Source: Polytrichum commune (lineage: Eukaryota; Streptophyta; Polytrichopsida; Polytrichales; Polytrichaceae). From it: DNA of 60,000 bases. The stretch is taken from NCBI GenBank assembly GCA_950295325.1, contig OX485807.1, positions 19,255,666 through 19,315,665 of the forward strand, given 5' to 3'. This document shows positions 22,733 through 35,286 of the stretch, piece by piece; position 1 is the first letter of the stretch, and the number at the start of each line of letters is the position of its first letter. The translations under genes were made by a program, and so were the position numbers. A model generated the notes under the pieces. It saw only the letters and a program-made list of their open reading frames with translations, ran no database searches and had not been told where the DNA came from.

Positions 22733-25700
22733 TTACCGATAGCTCATCAATTTTTGATTGTCTTCATTAACGGCTGTGTCGTATAGAGTAATGTACTGGT
22801 TGATGGGGGCAGCATCCCAACTGAAATCCAACCTCATCACATGCTGGATGAATTGTTCCCACTCTTGCTGATGATTCTTGTAGAGATCCATTGCTCGATC
22901 AAGTGCATGTGCCATATCCTGAAGGAAAAGAAAACACAATTTACATGCATTCAATTTGACTTGCAACTGGATGCATTGTGCAATTAGAAATGGATTCAGA
23001 AAGGGTCAAAAACCACTCCAACACCATCATTGTCTGCAAATTAGATCCCATCTTCCTACTCAGAATATGTTATACTACTTTATTCATGTATCTCCAAGTA
23101 TTTGAACTAGCGTGAACCAGTATTCAAACCTACCAGAACTAGTGAAATGGGAAGAAAATGAGATTCTGTAAACATTGTGATCTACATATTCTGAAGAACT
23201 CACTTGTTCATCTGGATTGATAAACGTAAATCCATTGCGCTTCTGGAGAGGAACACTCTTGTCATCCTTGTCAAACACACTGCCAGCAGGAACAGGATAT
23301 GATGAGTTTATAAAGCATCTACTACAACAATCTGGTTTTGGAAACTATGAAAGTTAACTTCAGAATGAATTATGATGGAGATATTACTGTAGTGAAACTA
23401 ACCTGTCTGCAAGCCCTCCAGTTTTCCGGACCACAGGGATTGTTCCATATCGCATTGCATACATCTGCGTTCAGGAATTTTCATGGCATGGGTGTCAAAA
23501 TAGCATAAAAAGTGAAAATCCACATTTCCACCATTAATTGATGGTAGAGCAGATATTAAGTCAAATACACAAGTTCCTATAACCCAATTTTGACATATTT
23601 GTCATACTTAAAGAATTAATCTTGGAGAATATTGATAAGTTGAGACCATCATGATCCAAAGTTCCGTAAATAACTTGATTAGCTGGCAGAGTGCATTGTA
23701 TAAGTGAAAATAAAATTAGAGCAATTTGTTCATCATTTATCATCTTCGTTGTTTTAGGAATTACACATTCATTTTTTCACCCCATGTTGCACGACTTTCG
23801 GAGGAATGCTTCTCATCTGTTCCGTGTGATCAGTCGGTGATGTCATACAAAAAATTTAAAGGACTCTGACAGAATTGGAACCAAACGACAGTCTTATTGT
23901 TTTCCAAGTAAAAAAAAGAGAATTGGAAATCACCTGTGTAAGACCACAAGGTTCAAAGATTGATGGGATCACAAAAATATCAGCCCCTGCAAATATATTG
24001 TGGGTAAGGGCCTCCTCACACCTCAGCACCAGTCGGATGTGCGGATGGTCTTGAAATTGGCGATGGAGGTTCTCAAATTCTTCCTGCAATTGACATTTCC
24101 AATGAGTCATCATCCCAAACCAACAGCAACCTGTATTGTCATATACATGAGAACTAAAAAGTGATACAATAAAGTGCTATCTGGTTTGACAAAAACTAAT
24201 TATTTGGCATGTGTCATGCTCACATCGGTCAAGACCCCATTGAGCCATGCGTGGGAAATGCCTTTCAACACTATATGGTAATGGTATTTTGGACCTGGAA
24301 GTAAAATAATGGAAAATACCTTGATGGCAGGAATTTCACTGGTGCCTTGAAGAATGAATTGTCCCCCTTGCTTCAAGACATGGAAGATGGCCTGACAGAG
24401 GAGATGAACGCCCTTTTGTGGAACAAGCCTTGTCACACAGCACACCTGCAAAAAAAGCATATCTCCACATAAATAAACAAAAAACATATAAATTTCCAAG
24501 TACTCCGCACCATAATATTGTCTTTTTGCACAAAATAGTATCATTGTTTCAGGAATTCAGCTGAATCAAGCAAAACATTTCTCACTTACAAGAGGTCTTT
24601 TCGCATCATCTCCTTCGAAAGCCATTTTCAGACGACTTCGCAAATTGTCCTTGATAAATTGCTTCCCCTTTAGATTGTCCACATCGAAGTGGTGATCAAG
24701 GAGTGGATCGGTGGCAGGGTTCCACACTATGTCATCTATCCCATTCACAATCCCATGGAACTTTGGAAGTGCCTGAATTGTGGTGTGCAAGCCTTCTCCT
24801 CCCTGGAATGCCAGGAAAAGGTTTTAAGAAACTCTGATTTAAAAAAGAAAAAGCATCTGAACACCACTATGGTGATGTTAGGTCTACTTGTGATGATACC
24901 AAAAAATTTATCATGTAAGGAAGTGCGAGTGCCTTATTAAATACAAAGGGACTGTCCTCACCTCGGGGGTTAAAACCTCTCTGGCATATGTCGGAGACAC
25001 CGTTGTCACAAAGTCAGAATGCAAAAGCCCACTCTGTACACAAAATTTCCAAAAGCATCAAAACACAGCCACATGATAGCTTAGGTAAAAAGGGGAAAGA
25101 ACATCAAACATAACTTACAAATTACAAATTACAAATGTACTGAAAGCTGAATAAAACTACAATATCAAGGCTTAGAATAATGTGCTTAATTTAGCATTGA
25201 ATTAGGTACTTCGTTTCTTGGGCTTTGGTAGATCTCACCTTCATTACATTGATCTGGTCAGGCAAAACATCGTCCTGGAAATCGTTCTTGTGCAGGGGGG
25301 CTGCGAACCGGATGCCACAGGCAACAAGAGCTTCCAGCGAGTTCTTGCCTTGGGACTCAAAGTTGTGACAAGTGAAAGCAATCTTCGAGTTCAAGCCAAG
25401 TGCAGCATAGATGCTTCTGTAGAAGGGTGCCTGCACATGCAACAGAATGAAGTTATATCACATCTAAACATTCTTGATTATACATTTGGTTTAGAAACGG
25501 AAATTCCATGCAGACAGGGCTAAGTAGATGGTGATTATCCAGTTGTTCTCTCCAATTTCTGGACATTGTCCACCATCCAAGTTCAACTCCTTTGCCCTGC
25601 CTTTTGCAGATATGACGTGACATGACGTGACAAGTCGTGACAGAAGCCGACTTGAAAAGCCTGATAGGCAGGGACACACTCGAAGACAAGTGACGTACAG

Positions 25701-27614
25701 AAGAATGTAGAAGTGCATACCACCATGGCCACCGGCCAGTCATGACAGTGGATGATGTTGGGTCGCTTGCCAAACTGCAGCAAGAATTCGAGTGCGGCAC
25801 GAGAGAAATACGTGAACCGCTCGAAGTCATCGGGCTCGTTGTAGATCTTCTCGCGGTTGAAGAAATTATTGGGATGATGTGTGTCAATGAAGTACACCCA
25901 GAGTCCTGCACATTAACAAAAACATTTGGGACCCATGTTAGTTGCAATCAATCAAAGCTACGTTCTCGAGAGCGCATGCCTCTAAGAAAGGTGAGGGAGT
26001 TTACCCTCCACAACTCCAGTCCAAACGACGTTCTTGTGCATAGCCCCATCAAAATATGAGTAGAACTGCTTGTTCAATTTCTGCACAAAACATTGATCCA
26101 AATGCCTCAACACCCCTTGCAGACGCTTCATGACCAGAAAATAACCCTAAACCCTGCCTTGCCTAGTGAAGTTTTCCGCATTTTGCACCAAACAGGGAGA
26201 AATTGTTACAAACCTTGAAGTTTCGGACACAACTGACATCCATGCATTTGTATTTGGGAATAATAATCTCAACCCGGTGCCCTTTCTTCAGGAGCGAGCG
26301 ACCAAGTCCTGTAACCACATCTGCCAGACCACCCACCTGCCACACAAACACACATGTTAATATTCCTCGTCGCGCAAATTCTTCCCAATTCAGCAAACTT
26401 AAGCACAATATTAAACATAAGTAGCCCTACACATACTTCCACTCGACAACAAAGGATATGAAACAAATTCACCAAGTGGATCACATGCACACTAATGTGT
26501 ATGCTATGTTATTCTTACTCAAAGACTAATAAATAAAGTAAATTAATAACAAATAAAAGCATTGAAAAAGATAATGTATTCATACCTTCGCCACGGGGGC
26601 CATCTCGCTGGCGATGTGCACCACATGATATTTTGCCCTGACATCAATCAATGGTTGAAGCTCAGCAATTATCAGTTCCTTCAAATCCTTAAACGTGCAA
26701 ATGATATCAACGTTCTCCCACATTTTCTTATTTTCCTACATACACACACTTGTATACTTACTCGTGAAGGTATGCAATCATTCCACATTTTCGAGGGCTT
26801 GAGAAAATTCAGTGAGACTTTGTTAGGGTGTGACTCACAATATTCGCTTGCTTCCATACATTTATACGAAGAAATACTTGTACAGAACTTGACACACAAG
26901 AAATGCAAGTCAGAAAGGCTATGTTCTCGGTACCTTTTCAAAGGTGATGGTGGGGTTGAGTCAAGTGAATCCAAGAAGCCTGCCACAAGATTGGACACCT
27001 GCCCCTCCGGAAGAACGCTATAGCGGGGCGGCACAAGATGTTGGGATCCGTAGGGGGCCAATAACACATTGTTCCTCCTCATCAGCTGCACCATTCGATC
27101 GATTACAATCCACCATCCCCAGAATTTCCAAAATCATTCCAGGCTTAAGGACTCAGATGTTCTTAAAACGGTTTGCACAATCACTTTTGCAAATCCCGAG
27201 AGCAAATAATAAACAGAAAATCAACTTGATCATCATTTCTGTCATCCGGCGGCTGTCAACTGTAATTGCTATTATTTTGGAATAACAATGGTTGGTATGC
27301 ATAATTTCACAATTTTCCGAGAAAGCTCGGAATGACAGGGAAATTATAAGCCAGAAGGAAATCCTTGGAGTCGTCGTTAATTTGGAAGATAGCACCCTTC
27401 TTGAGGCCATGGAGTGCTTCTTCAAGAAAACTGAAGCCTACGAGGGGCATTTCTTGCAGACACACATCACAACCACTTTCTAACAGTTTTTCCCTACCAC
27501 AGTCTCAGTCATTAACCAGATCAAAGTTTCAAGAATATCTTACTTGATCCTTGGTGAGTGTCGCCTCTTTGGTAAGCGCCATGCCCATGTCCATTCCTCT
27601 TGCAGATGCCACTT
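22733..27614 (-). CDS. Starch synthase, class III/IV-like (GT5 family)
   Basis: Transfers glucose from ADP-glucose to the non-reducing end of alpha-1,4-glucans in the plastid. Twelve exons join in phase to 536 codons plus stop: 26735-26586, 26336-26214, 26080-26005, 25905-25721, 25430-25239, 25033-24962, 24802-24590, 24445-24320, 24083-23934, 23464-23403, 23279-23204 and 22918-22733, all with GT donors and AG acceptors. The GT5 domain opens [27 protein letters not shown] (ADP-glucose loop, split by an intron), followed by [49 protein letters not shown], the catalytic-region motif [11 protein letters not shown] and a second loop [20 protein letters not shown] is closer to class IV than class III. 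Exons 5' of 26735 are uncertain and no transit peptide or coiled coil was found. Confidence 0.9.
26999..27085 (-). CDS. Candidate upstream exon of the starch synthase
   Basis: A phase-0 segment of 29 codons between ...GTGCAG and CAG|GTGTCC (starts LMRRNN, ends SVLPEGQ). It would join in phase to the exon at 26735. It lacks a pyrimidine tract and is not recognisably conserved. An alternative longer exon to AG|GTACC at 26940 does not match the next exon's phase. Confidence 0.35.
27335..27485 (-). CDS. Candidate exon or coding remnant upstream of the starch synthase
   Basis: The minus-strand frame containing [20 protein letters not shown] and [18 protein letters not shown] has coding-like third positions (mostly C or G). 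Splice phases do not connect it convincingly to its neighbours, and no family is recognised. Confidence 0.3.
27544..27614 (-). CDS. Candidate 5' exon of the starch synthase
   Basis: A 71-nt segment bounded by GTGCGCAG and CAA|GTAAGATA, a strong donor. It reads [17 protein letters not shown] in the frame ending at phase 0. It could be an early exon; the join to the next exon is not resolved. Confidence 0.4.
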
Positions 27615-27754
27615 CTGCGCACACAATTTGGAAAGTCGGACGAGTAAGCTACAGGCCCACAGCGAGCCTTAGGGTTTCTTAAGCACTTGAACGAGCAGAC
27701 CTGTGCTTTTAGATAAATGACTCCATGTATCATCACATCAAGAATGTCCACCAC

Positions 27755-29808
27755 TATGCTATTTGATCAGAATATACACACAACACAACACAACACAGAA
27801 GATCAAGCCTGTCCTACTCGACAAACCATAAATCTTGCCAGACGCCGGTTTGAAACCCTGACTAATGTCTAGAATGGTGAAACAAAAATCTCTTCCGCCA
27901 TAGGCGTGAAAATTATAACATCACGCCTGAGATGCAAATGAGAAACCAGAACACATGATGATGATGACTTCACGAAATCGGTACACGACTAGAAATGCAG
28001 ACAATTATCTTATAACACATTTCTTTGCCTTGGAATTAGTTTTCTCCTCACGCGTACAGAGGGAAACCTCATCATCATTTGTCATGTGAACCAGAGTAGG
28101 TATATCTGTCTACATTCACAAGAGACAGAGAGAGAGTGCTAAGGACTTCAGGAAATAATTATTCTCTCACACAAAACTGATTAGCGACTTAAAACTTATG
28201 ACATAGAGATGGATATATATAGTTACAACATCATCAACAAACATGCAGCTCATAGTTTGCTCTCCTACTTTCTTCTCACAACCGCGGTGGCGCCCGTCGC
28301 AAAGATGCAAGTCGTCGCAAAGTGATCATGATCCACTGTAGATACAAGCACAACACCTCAATATATCCAGAGAATTACTACACCACAATGGGGGATCAGT
28401 CACGTGGCCTCCTGCACTACTCTACATACCTAACTCCAAATTAGGATCACATCATGTACACATACATGACACACATTTCGATCACGACCTCACCACTTAC
28501 GATCTATCGGATGTTAAGCTTCGCATGGGTCAGTGTGGAAATTTGAAGACAACTGAAATTAATTTCGACACCGACCCATGCGAAGCTTAACATCCGATAG
28601 ATATGCAGGTCCTCCATGCACTAATTGTGATGATCGACCTCTTCCGACAAAGTCACTATGCAACCACCTTCTCTAAAACGACTGGAACGTTTTCAAGAGC
28701 AAATGAAGCAGCCTGGGAGCATCACCAGAAACACCATCGCCATATAGGAGCCCTTATTTAGTTTGGCTAATCCATGTTGTAAACAATTACTGGACAGGGT
28801 TATGTGCACTCACGAACTGGGGACTGATCTTTTTTGCTGCTGCGCACAGAAAACCGACCACGCTCCATTGTCAGCCTCTTTTTTTTGAGATGTGGATTCC
28901 TGACCAGGGCTAATTAAGGTGCAGCAGCCGCCTGCAGAAGCAAATCATTTACAGGCGTCACAAAAATTCCAGAAACCCTCACAATAAATTTCGCCTAAGC
29001 ATCTTCAAGACATTTGAAATGGACCACACAGTATAAGGAACGACGCTAGAAATCATCAATAGAAGGTCACAAATTACCACAGCAAGCCTGAATTCGCAGA
29101 AATCGGAGACCCTATAACCCAAACTCGCCTGTTAACAACAACGTGATCTTCCTCCCGCCAAGTGCAGCATCAGAAGGAGGAAACAACTCAAACTCAATCT
29201 CAATCTCCTTTTCCCCTTAAACTCGGGTCGTCTTGAATCTCAAAGCTGATTCGATCTACCTGCCTCGGCTGCCTAACCCGAACTACCTAATTTACAGACT
29301 TCCTGATGCACCGAAATGAGCACACTTGACAAGTAGTATGTCAGGGAATATGTATGATATATGTGAAGGGGAATGATTTGGTGGCAAGAACGATGATAAG
29401 TTGTTGTGTATGGCAACTTGTAGATGGCAAGCTATGTTATATATACCAGGAAGATGGGATTTGTGATGAACTGAGTCCTGCAAGGCATGCAGGCAGGCAA
29501 GTTGTAAGTAGATATATCTTCTCGGTAGGATTCCAAGGGGGAATGGATTTGTGGGTTGAATGAATGAAGCATGGTGTCTGCGGGTAAGCACTTTTATAGT
29601 GAAACTCGATCGGTCTCCATGCATTGTGGGCGGCGACGGTACTTTACCATTGGGCTGAATGTTGAAGGATCCCAGCTCCTTCGTTTTTCCCAAGAAAAAC
29701 CGTTGCTCCACACATGTCCCTTGCTGGGAGGCCAACACTTGTCGCCATCTGCTGCCACTTCCTCCACCTTCGGAGGCAAAGTTGAAATTTGCCACAGTCG
29801 GAGACAAC
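27755..29808. other. 5' flank of the starch synthase
   Basis: Contains the hairpin at 28502-28602 and otherwise no supported feature. The missing transit-peptide exon and promoter should lie here or in its introns; I could not identify either. Confidence 0.4.
28502..28602. repeat. Near-perfect 41-bp hairpin upstream of the starch synthase
   Basis: The arms 28502-28542 and 28562-28602 pair at 39 of 41 positions (core TTAAGCTTCGCATGGGTC) around a 19-nt loop. The size matches a plant microRNA precursor stem. A MITE remnant is the alternative. No other copy was seen in the window, which weakens the MITE explanation. Confidence 0.85.
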
Positions 29809-30027
29809 GATCGGGGAACTTTTTTGGGCATAATCGGTTGAGATTCCTGAAGTTTGCAAGTCCAACCGGTTACATGTTGACAGCCTTCGGTTTTCCTTTA
29901 TTAAATTGGGGTATATTCTAGAAATCCTTTAAAATGATCGGTAATTTTCCTGCAGTCTTGAACTTCAACCGGTTATTTCTCAAACTCAACCGGTTCATAT
30001 GTAACTAATTGCCGGTTCTCCCCGATC
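29809..30027 (+). mobile_element. MITE, GATCGGGGA family, copy 1
   Basis: Begins GATCGGGGAAC and ends TTCTCCCCGATC (inverted). The 219-bp body carries several AACCGGTT-type words. It is the direct-repeat partner of 30096-30312. Confidence 0.85.
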
Positions 30028-30095
30028 ATAGGTTGGACACCCGCACCTCCCTAAGGTAGAAATACCATAACCGGTTAACCACCCTCTAGCCCAAT

Positions 30096-30312
30096 GATCG
30101 GGGAGATTTTTGGGCATAACCGGTTGAGATCCTAGTGTTTGCAAGTCCAACTGGTTACATGTTGACATCCTCCGGTTTTCCTTTATTAAATTAGGTATAT
30201 TCTATAAAATCCTCTAAAATGATGGGTAATTTTCTTGCAGTCTTGAACTTCAACCAGTTATTTCTCAAACTCAACCGGTTCATCTGTAACTAATTGCCGG
30301 TTCTCCCCGATC
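30096..30312 (+). mobile_element. MITE, GATCGGGGA family, copy 2
   Basis: Begins GATCGGGGAGA and ends TTCTCCCCGATC; flanking AT/AT extends the inverted ends to about 13 bp. Same orientation as copy 1, separated from it by 68 bp. Confidence 0.85.
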
Positions 30313-30713
30313 ATAGCTCTAGCCGTGCACTAGACCGCTGTCATAATGGTGAAGTGCCATTTCTAAAATGGATCATGGCTCGGCGGCAACTTCAATGCGT
30401 GTACACTTAGTGTAGCCAATGGGAGTCAAGTGTTAATGTACTCATGAGCCAACCGTTTTAGGCGATGTTCTGTATGGAAATGCGGATTACCGTGTTCAGT
30501 GTAGGGAGAATCTAGTGAATGAGTAGGGGGTTGGACAACTTTCCACTTTGAGAAATTGTAGCAGTTTTTGTATAGGGCAGAAAAATATGAATCAACTTGC
30601 ATTCTTCATGAATCCTTCTCGTCTATCTTGGAAAATTATCTCATGATTGTCAGACCATATCTTCAATGCAAATCACCTTATGCTCATGGGTCATGGTATT
30701 TCTACCTTAACAG

Positions 30714-31100
30714 TGTTCAAGATTGAAGTCTTCAATGCCCTTCAAACGCGATTTGGCCCTTCAAAATATACCTCTCTCAAGACAACCCTTCAAAACGCAA
30801 CCCCAAATTGAAAATGAAGACATCGCTTGAAGTCCTCAATACAATTTGCTCGCTACAAGAACCGACAAGCGTAAGGCATTGTCACTACAAGAAGTGGAGT
30901 TAGATGGTTGATTCTTAATTCTTCACATTGTACTAGAAACATGTACCATGTATCTCATGCACAAGCTTAATATGAGTTTTGTATTTCATTTCTATATTCT
31001 TGAAATTGACGTCTTGGTTTTGAACTAGCCCTTCAACTAAAAGGCTGAAATTTGAGACCCCTTCGAAATGAAACTCATATGAGGGCTTCAATCTTGAACA
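30714..31100. mobile_element. MITE, TGTTCAAGATTGA family, copy 2
   Basis: 387 bp with inverted ends TGTTCAAGATTGAAG and CTTCAATCTTGAACA. Matches 13266-13650 throughout, with scattered substitutions. Confidence 0.88.
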
Positions 31101-31447
31101 CGACTCCTTAATATCACGCCTATGGCGACCACAGTGCACGTGATGTTAACGAGGTATGTGGTGTTCCAATAGATGCGTGATAATAGAGAACTAGTGCAGC
31201 GTGTGCCATGATCGACCAACACTAAATAAATAAATAAATAATCAACATTGCAATTAAATGACAATAATGATGACAACGTGAGGTTTGTGAGGTGTGTGGT
31301 TTGCATTCTTTGGTGGACTATTGTAATGTCAAACCCTATGATATATGGGAGGGACATGTGACAACAAGGAGGGAGGATTTAAACTGAGCACATTTGTTGC
31401 CCTAGGGTTTTGGGATATAAGATTGGGAGTGGCATTTATGGAGGTTA

Positions 31448-31964
31448 GGGCATCTGTAGTGGATCTAGGTAAAGCTCACTGCAAACCAAAACCTATCTTT
31501 TGACTGACCTAAAATTAGAAACTGAAATTACCATCATTAGAAGCACACCTAAATAAACGTGAGATATTTCTCAAGAAAAAAGAATTGTAAAAATTTGACG
31601 TAGGTGAAATCCCTCATTGAAAACACCACATTTTCAAAATTTAGAGGGAGTGCACCAAATCTTGCTTTAAAATGGAAAGATCCTCCCACACTCCCTCCAA
31701 ATTTTTGACATTTAGAGGGAGTGTGGGAGGATCTTTCCATTTTAAAGCAAGATTTGGTGCACTCCCTCTAAATTTTGAAAATGTGGTGTTTTCAATGGGG
31801 GATTTCACCTACGTCAAATTTTTACAATTCTTTTTTCTTGAGAAATATCTCACGTTTATTTAGGTGTGCTTCTAATGATGGTAATTTCAGTTTCTAATTT
31901 TAGGTCAGTCAAAAGACAGGTTTTGGTTTGCAGTGAGCTTTACCTAGATCCACTACAGATGCCC
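31448..31964. mobile_element. Palindromic PIF/Harbinger-type MITE with TTA duplication
   Basis: 517 bp folding into one near-perfect hairpin. The ends are GGGCATCTGTAGTGGATC and its reverse complement, and the centre is the short asymmetric stretch near 31696-31711 (TTTTTGACATT). TTA flanks both sides (31445-31447 and 31965-31967). GGGCATCT-type ends with a TTA duplication are typical of Tourist/PIF-Harbinger MITEs. The few arm differences (for example CCTCAT against ATGGGG) imply a recent origin. Confidence 0.92.
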
Positions 31965-32272
31965 TTAGGGTGTACGTCCTTTTTGAAGACATTTTGCCAC
32001 AATTTTATAAAGTCTAAAGTACCCAACTTTTCAACTCTTAAGTGGGAGGCCCACATTGCCCAGAGGCCCACCTCTTTGACCCCCTTTTTCCTTAGTAATA
32101 GTGGTGGGGACCCAGTTCAAAGAGGTGGGCGTCTAGCCCTCACCCTAAGGCACTAGGTACTAGAGGTAATTATGAAAGCATGCGAGCAACTTCCATGGTA
32201 AAGGAAAAGAAAATAAGAGAAAACTTGACATCGGTATTATTACTGAGTGATGTGAATTTCAACTCATTGATA

Positions 32273-32614
32273 CTACACGAAATAGGTAGATTAGTGTTAG
32301 ATGAAGATTAGTGTTAGATGCAATAGTTACCTAAAACACTAATTTTCAACTGATATTACAATTAGTGTTTGAATGGGGTTTGAAAAAATTACCTTTTACG
32401 AGATTCTCATATTCTTCTTCCTTCAATTCTTCATTCCAAGATTTACAAAATATTATCTAACACTAAATGTGCTCATGTAAATATTTAAAGTTACTACTTG
32501 GTACAAATAGTGTTAGAGTTGACATTTAGTGTTCTAACACTATAGAGACAATTTACATTTAGCGTTTTCGTCGACTATTAGTGTTTCCAACACTAATCTA
32601 CCTATTTAGTGTAG
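32273..32614. mobile_element. MITE, CTACACTAAATA family, subfamily C
   Basis: Inverted ends CTACACGAAATAGGTAGATT and AATCTACCTATTTAGTGTAG. TTAGTGTT words recur inside. 342 bp. Confidence 0.85.
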
Positions 32615-32679
32615 CATGTTCAAGAGTCCCTTTGTTACATGTCATGGTTTATTGCCTACCTTGTGATAGGTGGGCCCGG

Positions 32680-33700
32680 AGCAACCCTCCAATGTTAGGA
32701 GGTGCATTTTGTGTACCAATAAGTGCAGACAAGAATATTGACCCGACAATGGATGAACTCTCTAGTTCCGGGTTTCAGTGAATAAGTTACTTTGTGTTAG
32801 ACGGGCAAGGCCAACCAACCTCGCAAGTTGTAAGAAGTTCCCAAGGTCAACTTATGTCATGTTCCCAAGAGAAAACGACCAAACTAGAAACTATAGCCCA
32901 ATGAGGCCGAGAATAGGAAAAATCTCTTTGAACCTTAGGTAGTAGATTTAGTTATAAAAGGAAGGGAGCCACTATCTAGTGTTTGGATCATGTGCAATCT
33001 TATCTTTGGTGTGTTAGTTGGAAACTCTATGGTTCCTAGTTCCAATAAATACTCCAAATACATATGCAAGGCCCCAGCACCAATCTTGCAGCTCCAAAGA
33101 AGTTCCCAAGCTCTATAATTTACATCTTCCCAAGAGAAAATGACCAAAGTCGGGCTACATTGTTTTATCTAATTAGTGTGGGTGGGAAATTCATGTGGAT
33201 TGGAATTTAGTATGGACCACATTAATTTAGTGGTACTTACTTGCCTTGAAGTTTAATCCAAATATGCAGATGAAAAAACCTACGCGAATTTTTTATAGTG
33301 GAAATTAGAATGTGCCACTTCAAATTATAATAAATAAAAATAGTGTGGGTAATTTGATATTAGTGTGGCCCACACTAATTAGACAAAAAATGTAGACTTT
33401 GGTGAAATTGAGAATAGCAGAATGAACTCTTTGAACTTATGGGAGTCCAATTATCCACAAAAGGGTAGGAGCAACCATCCAATGTTTGGAGGTGCATATT
33501 GTATTTGGTGTCACCTAGAAACACCATGGTTCCAAGAACCAATAAATACTGTAGATACAAATAGCCAAGGCCCATCAACTAGGCCCGCGGCTTCCAAGAA
33601 GTTCTCTAGCTCAAATTACATGCTCCCAAGAGATAAAGAGCATTTTCATACTTATACTTCAGTGAGACCAAGAATAGGAGGAAAAACTTCTAGACCCTAT
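32680..33700 (+). repeat. Three diverged copies of a local repeat
   Basis: Segments near 32680-32938, 32950-33150 and 33425-33700 share, in order, GGAGCAACC-TCCAATGTT, CCAATAAATACT, AAGAAGTTC(C/T)C, CCCAAGAGA and GAGAATAG(GA/CA) words. Indels vary between copies. Non-coding. Confidence 0.55.
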
Positions 33701-33730
33701 GATTACTTACAGGTCCTCACACAAGAGTAG

Positions 33731-35286
33731 CAAGTTATACAAGAGTAGAATTTCCTATTAAACTCGTGATTTTTTTTCTTTGCATTTCGCTCCTTATCCA
33801 ACTTATTAAAAATAATTTTAGTGGGTGCACTATTATGGGCACTTTTTGGAATTCAGCATATGTAGAGATTTGATAACAATACGAAATTCACTTCAACACA
33901 TCAACAATTCCATATGAGGAACACGAGAGTCGAGCTTCTTGTTGTTGAGTTCGGAAAAACATGTATATATTACATCTTTGAAGTAAAAGTCATAGGTGAC
34001 ATATGATGATTTTGTTTTAAATATGTGCATTTCGAACTTGACAATATATCTATATGTTGAAACCCATTGTTATAGGTTGTGGTTTATCATAGATGTGCTT
34101 ACCTTTAGGGTGCATTTCATTGCCAAATGAAATGTTAGACCATCTTTGATGTTGACAACCTTTCATTGCTAGGGGGGGGGATCATCATTTTGATCAAACT
34201 TGAGAAAACACAACGGTCGCAAAGTATAAATTTTAATGCAGGGAGAACTAATAGAATAGGGTTTTGATTGAACTAGAGGGCAGGATGAAATTCGATGATG
34301 GTCTTAAAAAATTTATAAATTTGCTTCAATAGTGAAATACATACATTTGAAAATATGACACTTCCAAGTTTGAAGTGCATACACCTATTCTAAATGGGGT
34401 CAAAAATCTTTGACCAGGTGATGGACTTAAGGATGAATTTGTACATGGCATGGGGCCAAGTGGCACACTAGTTTAATCTTCAAGCACTAATCCTTCAACT
34501 ATATCAACTTTTTTTGGGTCCAACCTTGTCACATGTAAATTGATGAGGCCCGATTTTAGGTCCTAATATTCTTGAGGGGAAAGTCTAGTGAAAAGAATGA
34601 ACCTTCCATGGATCAATGGTTAAGATATCCATCATCCAACAGTGAGCCCAAACTAGTCCATGTTGAGAGTTCAAGGTGAGAAAAATCTCATCTTGGTTAC
34701 TTTAAGCCAGCCCAAAGATTTGGCACCAAACCTTTGTCACCTAGGATGTCACATGAGATGAGTAGTTGTTTGGGCCCAACCCTAGTTTAAAGCCCTTGGA
34801 CTAGATTTGATGAAAATGAACAATCCTATTGGTTGAAATTCTTAGAGTTCAGGCCAATCCTCAATCCGATTCCGCGTATAAAGCAAGCACGAGTTCCATG
34901 TTTAGGACATCAAGTTCTTTTGAAGTGTTACTACTTATGATACAACACTGCTTGAGACACATGATTCTTGCAACATGCAAAGTTCACGGACAAGCATTGA
35001 ATGGGGTTTTGTTGTGAACACAAAATCCAACACATGTCTTCGGCACATGTCTTTCACACAAGCATTGTAACACATGTATAATTGATGTCCGCTCTCAACT
35101 ACATACAAGCCTTTAGCACCATATACCGCTTTGAGACAGTAGCACAGGTGTCCTATTTCAGAAAAAGAAGTGAGCCACATAAGGCCGTCACAAGCACCTT
35201 CCTGACGCCAAATTTCTCTCCTCAAATCTTGCCATGGCCTCATGAAATTTGTCTCGCTGGTCGCCCGAAATCTGTGCTCCCGGCCT
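33731..35286. other. Unassigned intergenic sequence
   Basis: No supported gene or repeat; a G9 run lies at 34172-34180. Confidence 0.4.

Noticed and set aside
29292-29831. 179-codon minus-strand frame as the starch synthase transit-peptide exon
   Set aside because: Its start lies inside a MITE, it has no convincing plastid-targeting composition along its length, and no splice connection was found.
31549-31863. Two nearly identical 63-codon frames on opposite strands
   Set aside because: They are the two arms of the palindromic MITE, not genes.
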